From: Thermoplasmata archaeon
GTDB lineage: Archaea; Thermoplasmatota; Thermoplasmata; Halarchaeoplasmatales; Halarchaeoplasmataceae
Length of the DNA: 8,753 nt
NCBI GenBank assembly: GCA_019594305.1
Contig: JAFDTZ010000093.1
Location: forward strand, 1-8,753
Direction: 5' to 3'
In this document: positions 8,198-8,753 of the stretch, one piece after another
How positions within the stretch are numbered: the stretch's first letter is position 1
Layout of the letters: every line of letters starts with the position of its first letter
Made by a program: the position numbers and the translations under genes
Notes under the pieces: generated by a model
Told to the model about the DNA's origin: nothing
What the model saw: only the letters and a program-made list of their open reading frames with translations
Database searches by the model: none

Positions 8198-8584
8198 ATG
8201 CGGCGTAATACACATATCATCGGTGCAATGTTTTTCGGAGTGATGGCGTTCTTCCTTCTGGAATCCCTTAGAAGAATGGTACTGCCTTCTCCTTATTGGA
8301 TATTGCCTCGATCCCTGAGTCATGTCGGACACCTTTTTATTTTGTTTATTGCGTCTTCCATAGGGGGTATATTACCTGATATATTGGACCCCACATATAC
8401 TTCAAGACACAGAAGATTTGCTCACAGTAGAGTTCTTTTCGTAATAATGATCATAGTTGTAGTGATAACGATCTTATTTTTGATGGCAGTAGTCAAACTT
8501 GAATTACTGTTCCTATACTATTTTGTGTGGGGGTACGTATCACATTTGTTTCTAGATTCGACAACCCCATTCGGACTCTGGTGA
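8198..8584 (+). CDS. Small membrane-bound metal-dependent hydrolase-like protein (YdjM/DUF457 family)
   Basis: A 128-residue integral membrane protein with about four hydrophobic segments (about 8-22, 44-60, 79-98 and 101-117). It has the hallmark polar motifs of the YdjM/DUF457 (PF04307) family: H6 near the N-terminus (NTHIIGA), GGILPDILDP (D61, D64), HRRFAHS (H71, H76) and SHLFLDSTTP (H116, D120). In this family such His/Asp residues are predicted to bind metal in the membrane, but no substrate is firmly known, so the hydrolase label is inherited. The protein stops right after TTPFGLW. The bacterial relative YdjM is longer (close to 200 residues), while short forms occur as far as I recall in archaea. 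It is divergent from trpS and convergent with the 23S rRNA, and probably monocistronic and leaderless. Confidence 0.82.
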   Translation: MRRNTHIIGAMFFGVMAFFLLESLRRMVLPSPYWILPRSLSHVGHLFILFIASSIGGILPDILDPTYTSRHRRFAHSRVLFVIMIIVVVITILFLMAVVKLELLFLYYFVWGYVSHLFLDSTTPFGLW

Positions 8585-8607
8585 CATAGTTAAAACTATT
8601 GCGGAAT

Positions 8608-8629
8608 GTATGAAAAAATACGTACATAC
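8608..8629 (-). terminator. Candidate transcription terminator after 23S rRNA
   Basis: On the minus strand, about 30-45 bases past the estimated 23S end, there is a T6 run (complement of A6 at 8613-8618). It is flanked by the inverted repeat GTATG (8629-8625) and CATAC (8612-8608). Archaeal RNA polymerase commonly stops at T-runs, so this is a plausible end of the rRNA transcript. The hairpin is short and could also be a processing stem. Confidence 0.4.
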
Positions 8630-8657
8630 GCAGACCTGTCTAATGACCAATCCAAGA

Positions 8658-8753
8658 TGTGAGCGGCAGTCCGAACGTTTAGTAACCGTGGGCTGAATAC
8701 GTCGCCGAAGCTTCGTACTTACACCCCAGGCTCTATCAAACCCGTCTTCTACG
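8658..8753 (-). rRNA. 23S ribosomal RNA, 3' end only (extends beyond right edge)
   Basis: Read on the minus strand from the right edge, the sequence begins GTAGAAGACGGGTTTGATAG and continues through a GGGGTGTAAGTACG element to TTCAGCCCACGGTTACTAA. This is the order seen at the 3' end of large-subunit rRNA (compare GTTGATAGGCCGGGTGTGTAAG and GGTACTAA in E. coli, and GTTGAGCCCACGAGCACTAA in Haloarcula). Only about the last 95 bases lie in the window. The exact 3' end was placed about 20 bases past ACTAAA by analogy with E. coli and may be off by some 10 bases. The gene is convergent with the DUF457 gene, and no 5S rRNA follows before that gene. Confidence 0.88.

Noticed and set aside
7851..8243. 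Plus-strand 130-codon open frame across the trpS 5' end and the intergenic region
   Set aside because: It is antisense to the strongly supported trpS and overlaps the start of the DUF457 gene in a different frame; no family features.
8586..8599. ATAGT-TAAA-ACTAT inverted repeat just after the DUF457 stop as a terminator
   Set aside because: The five AT-rich pairs are too weak and no T-run follows on the plus strand, so I did not list it as a terminator.

Overview
The window looks like a piece of an archaeal chromosome. The signs are an AglB/STT3-type oligosaccharyltransferase, a TrpRS of the archaeal/eukaryotic type, AT-rich TATA boxes at archaeal spacing, Shine-Dalgarno sites of the GGTGA type, and the 3' end of an archaeal-looking 23S rRNA. 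The 23S end has no 5S gene behind it, and the soluble part of the AglB carries a sequence style I associate with Thermoplasmata. A Thermoplasmatota lineage (for example an uncultured marine or sediment group) is therefore my best guess. The taxon is inference.

Layout, left to right. (1) Positions 1-377, minus strand: the 5' part of a gene for a secreted protein with a clear signal peptide, running off the left edge. (2) Positions 379-6861, minus strand: one very large gene (2160 aa). It begins as a complete AglB-like oligosaccharyltransferase and continues as about eleven beta-sandwich (carboxypeptidase-regulatory-like) repeats, two NEW3/COG1470-like domains and a C-terminal membrane anchor. 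The secreted-protein gene starts one base after its stop, so the two genes are almost certainly cotranscribed and translationally coupled. (3) Positions 6948-8084 (or 8129), minus strand: tryptophanyl-tRNA synthetase. (4) Positions 8198-8584, plus strand: a small YdjM/DUF457-type membrane protein, divergent from trpS and with a TATA box placed for a leaderless transcript. (5) About 8658-8753, minus strand: the 3' end of 23S rRNA, convergent with the DUF457 gene and entering from the right edge.

Functionally, genes 1 and 2 form a cell-surface module: an enzyme that transfers glycans to Asn of N-X-S/T sequons, fused to a long sequon-bearing extracellular stalk, followed by a secreted sequon-rich protein that could be a substrate or partner. 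trpS and the 23S rRNA are housekeeping genes. There is no stretch over 300 bases without a gene; the intergenic gaps are 86, about 113 (68 if the upstream trpS start is used) and about 73 bases. I saw no tRNA, CRISPR array, insertion sequence or integrase.
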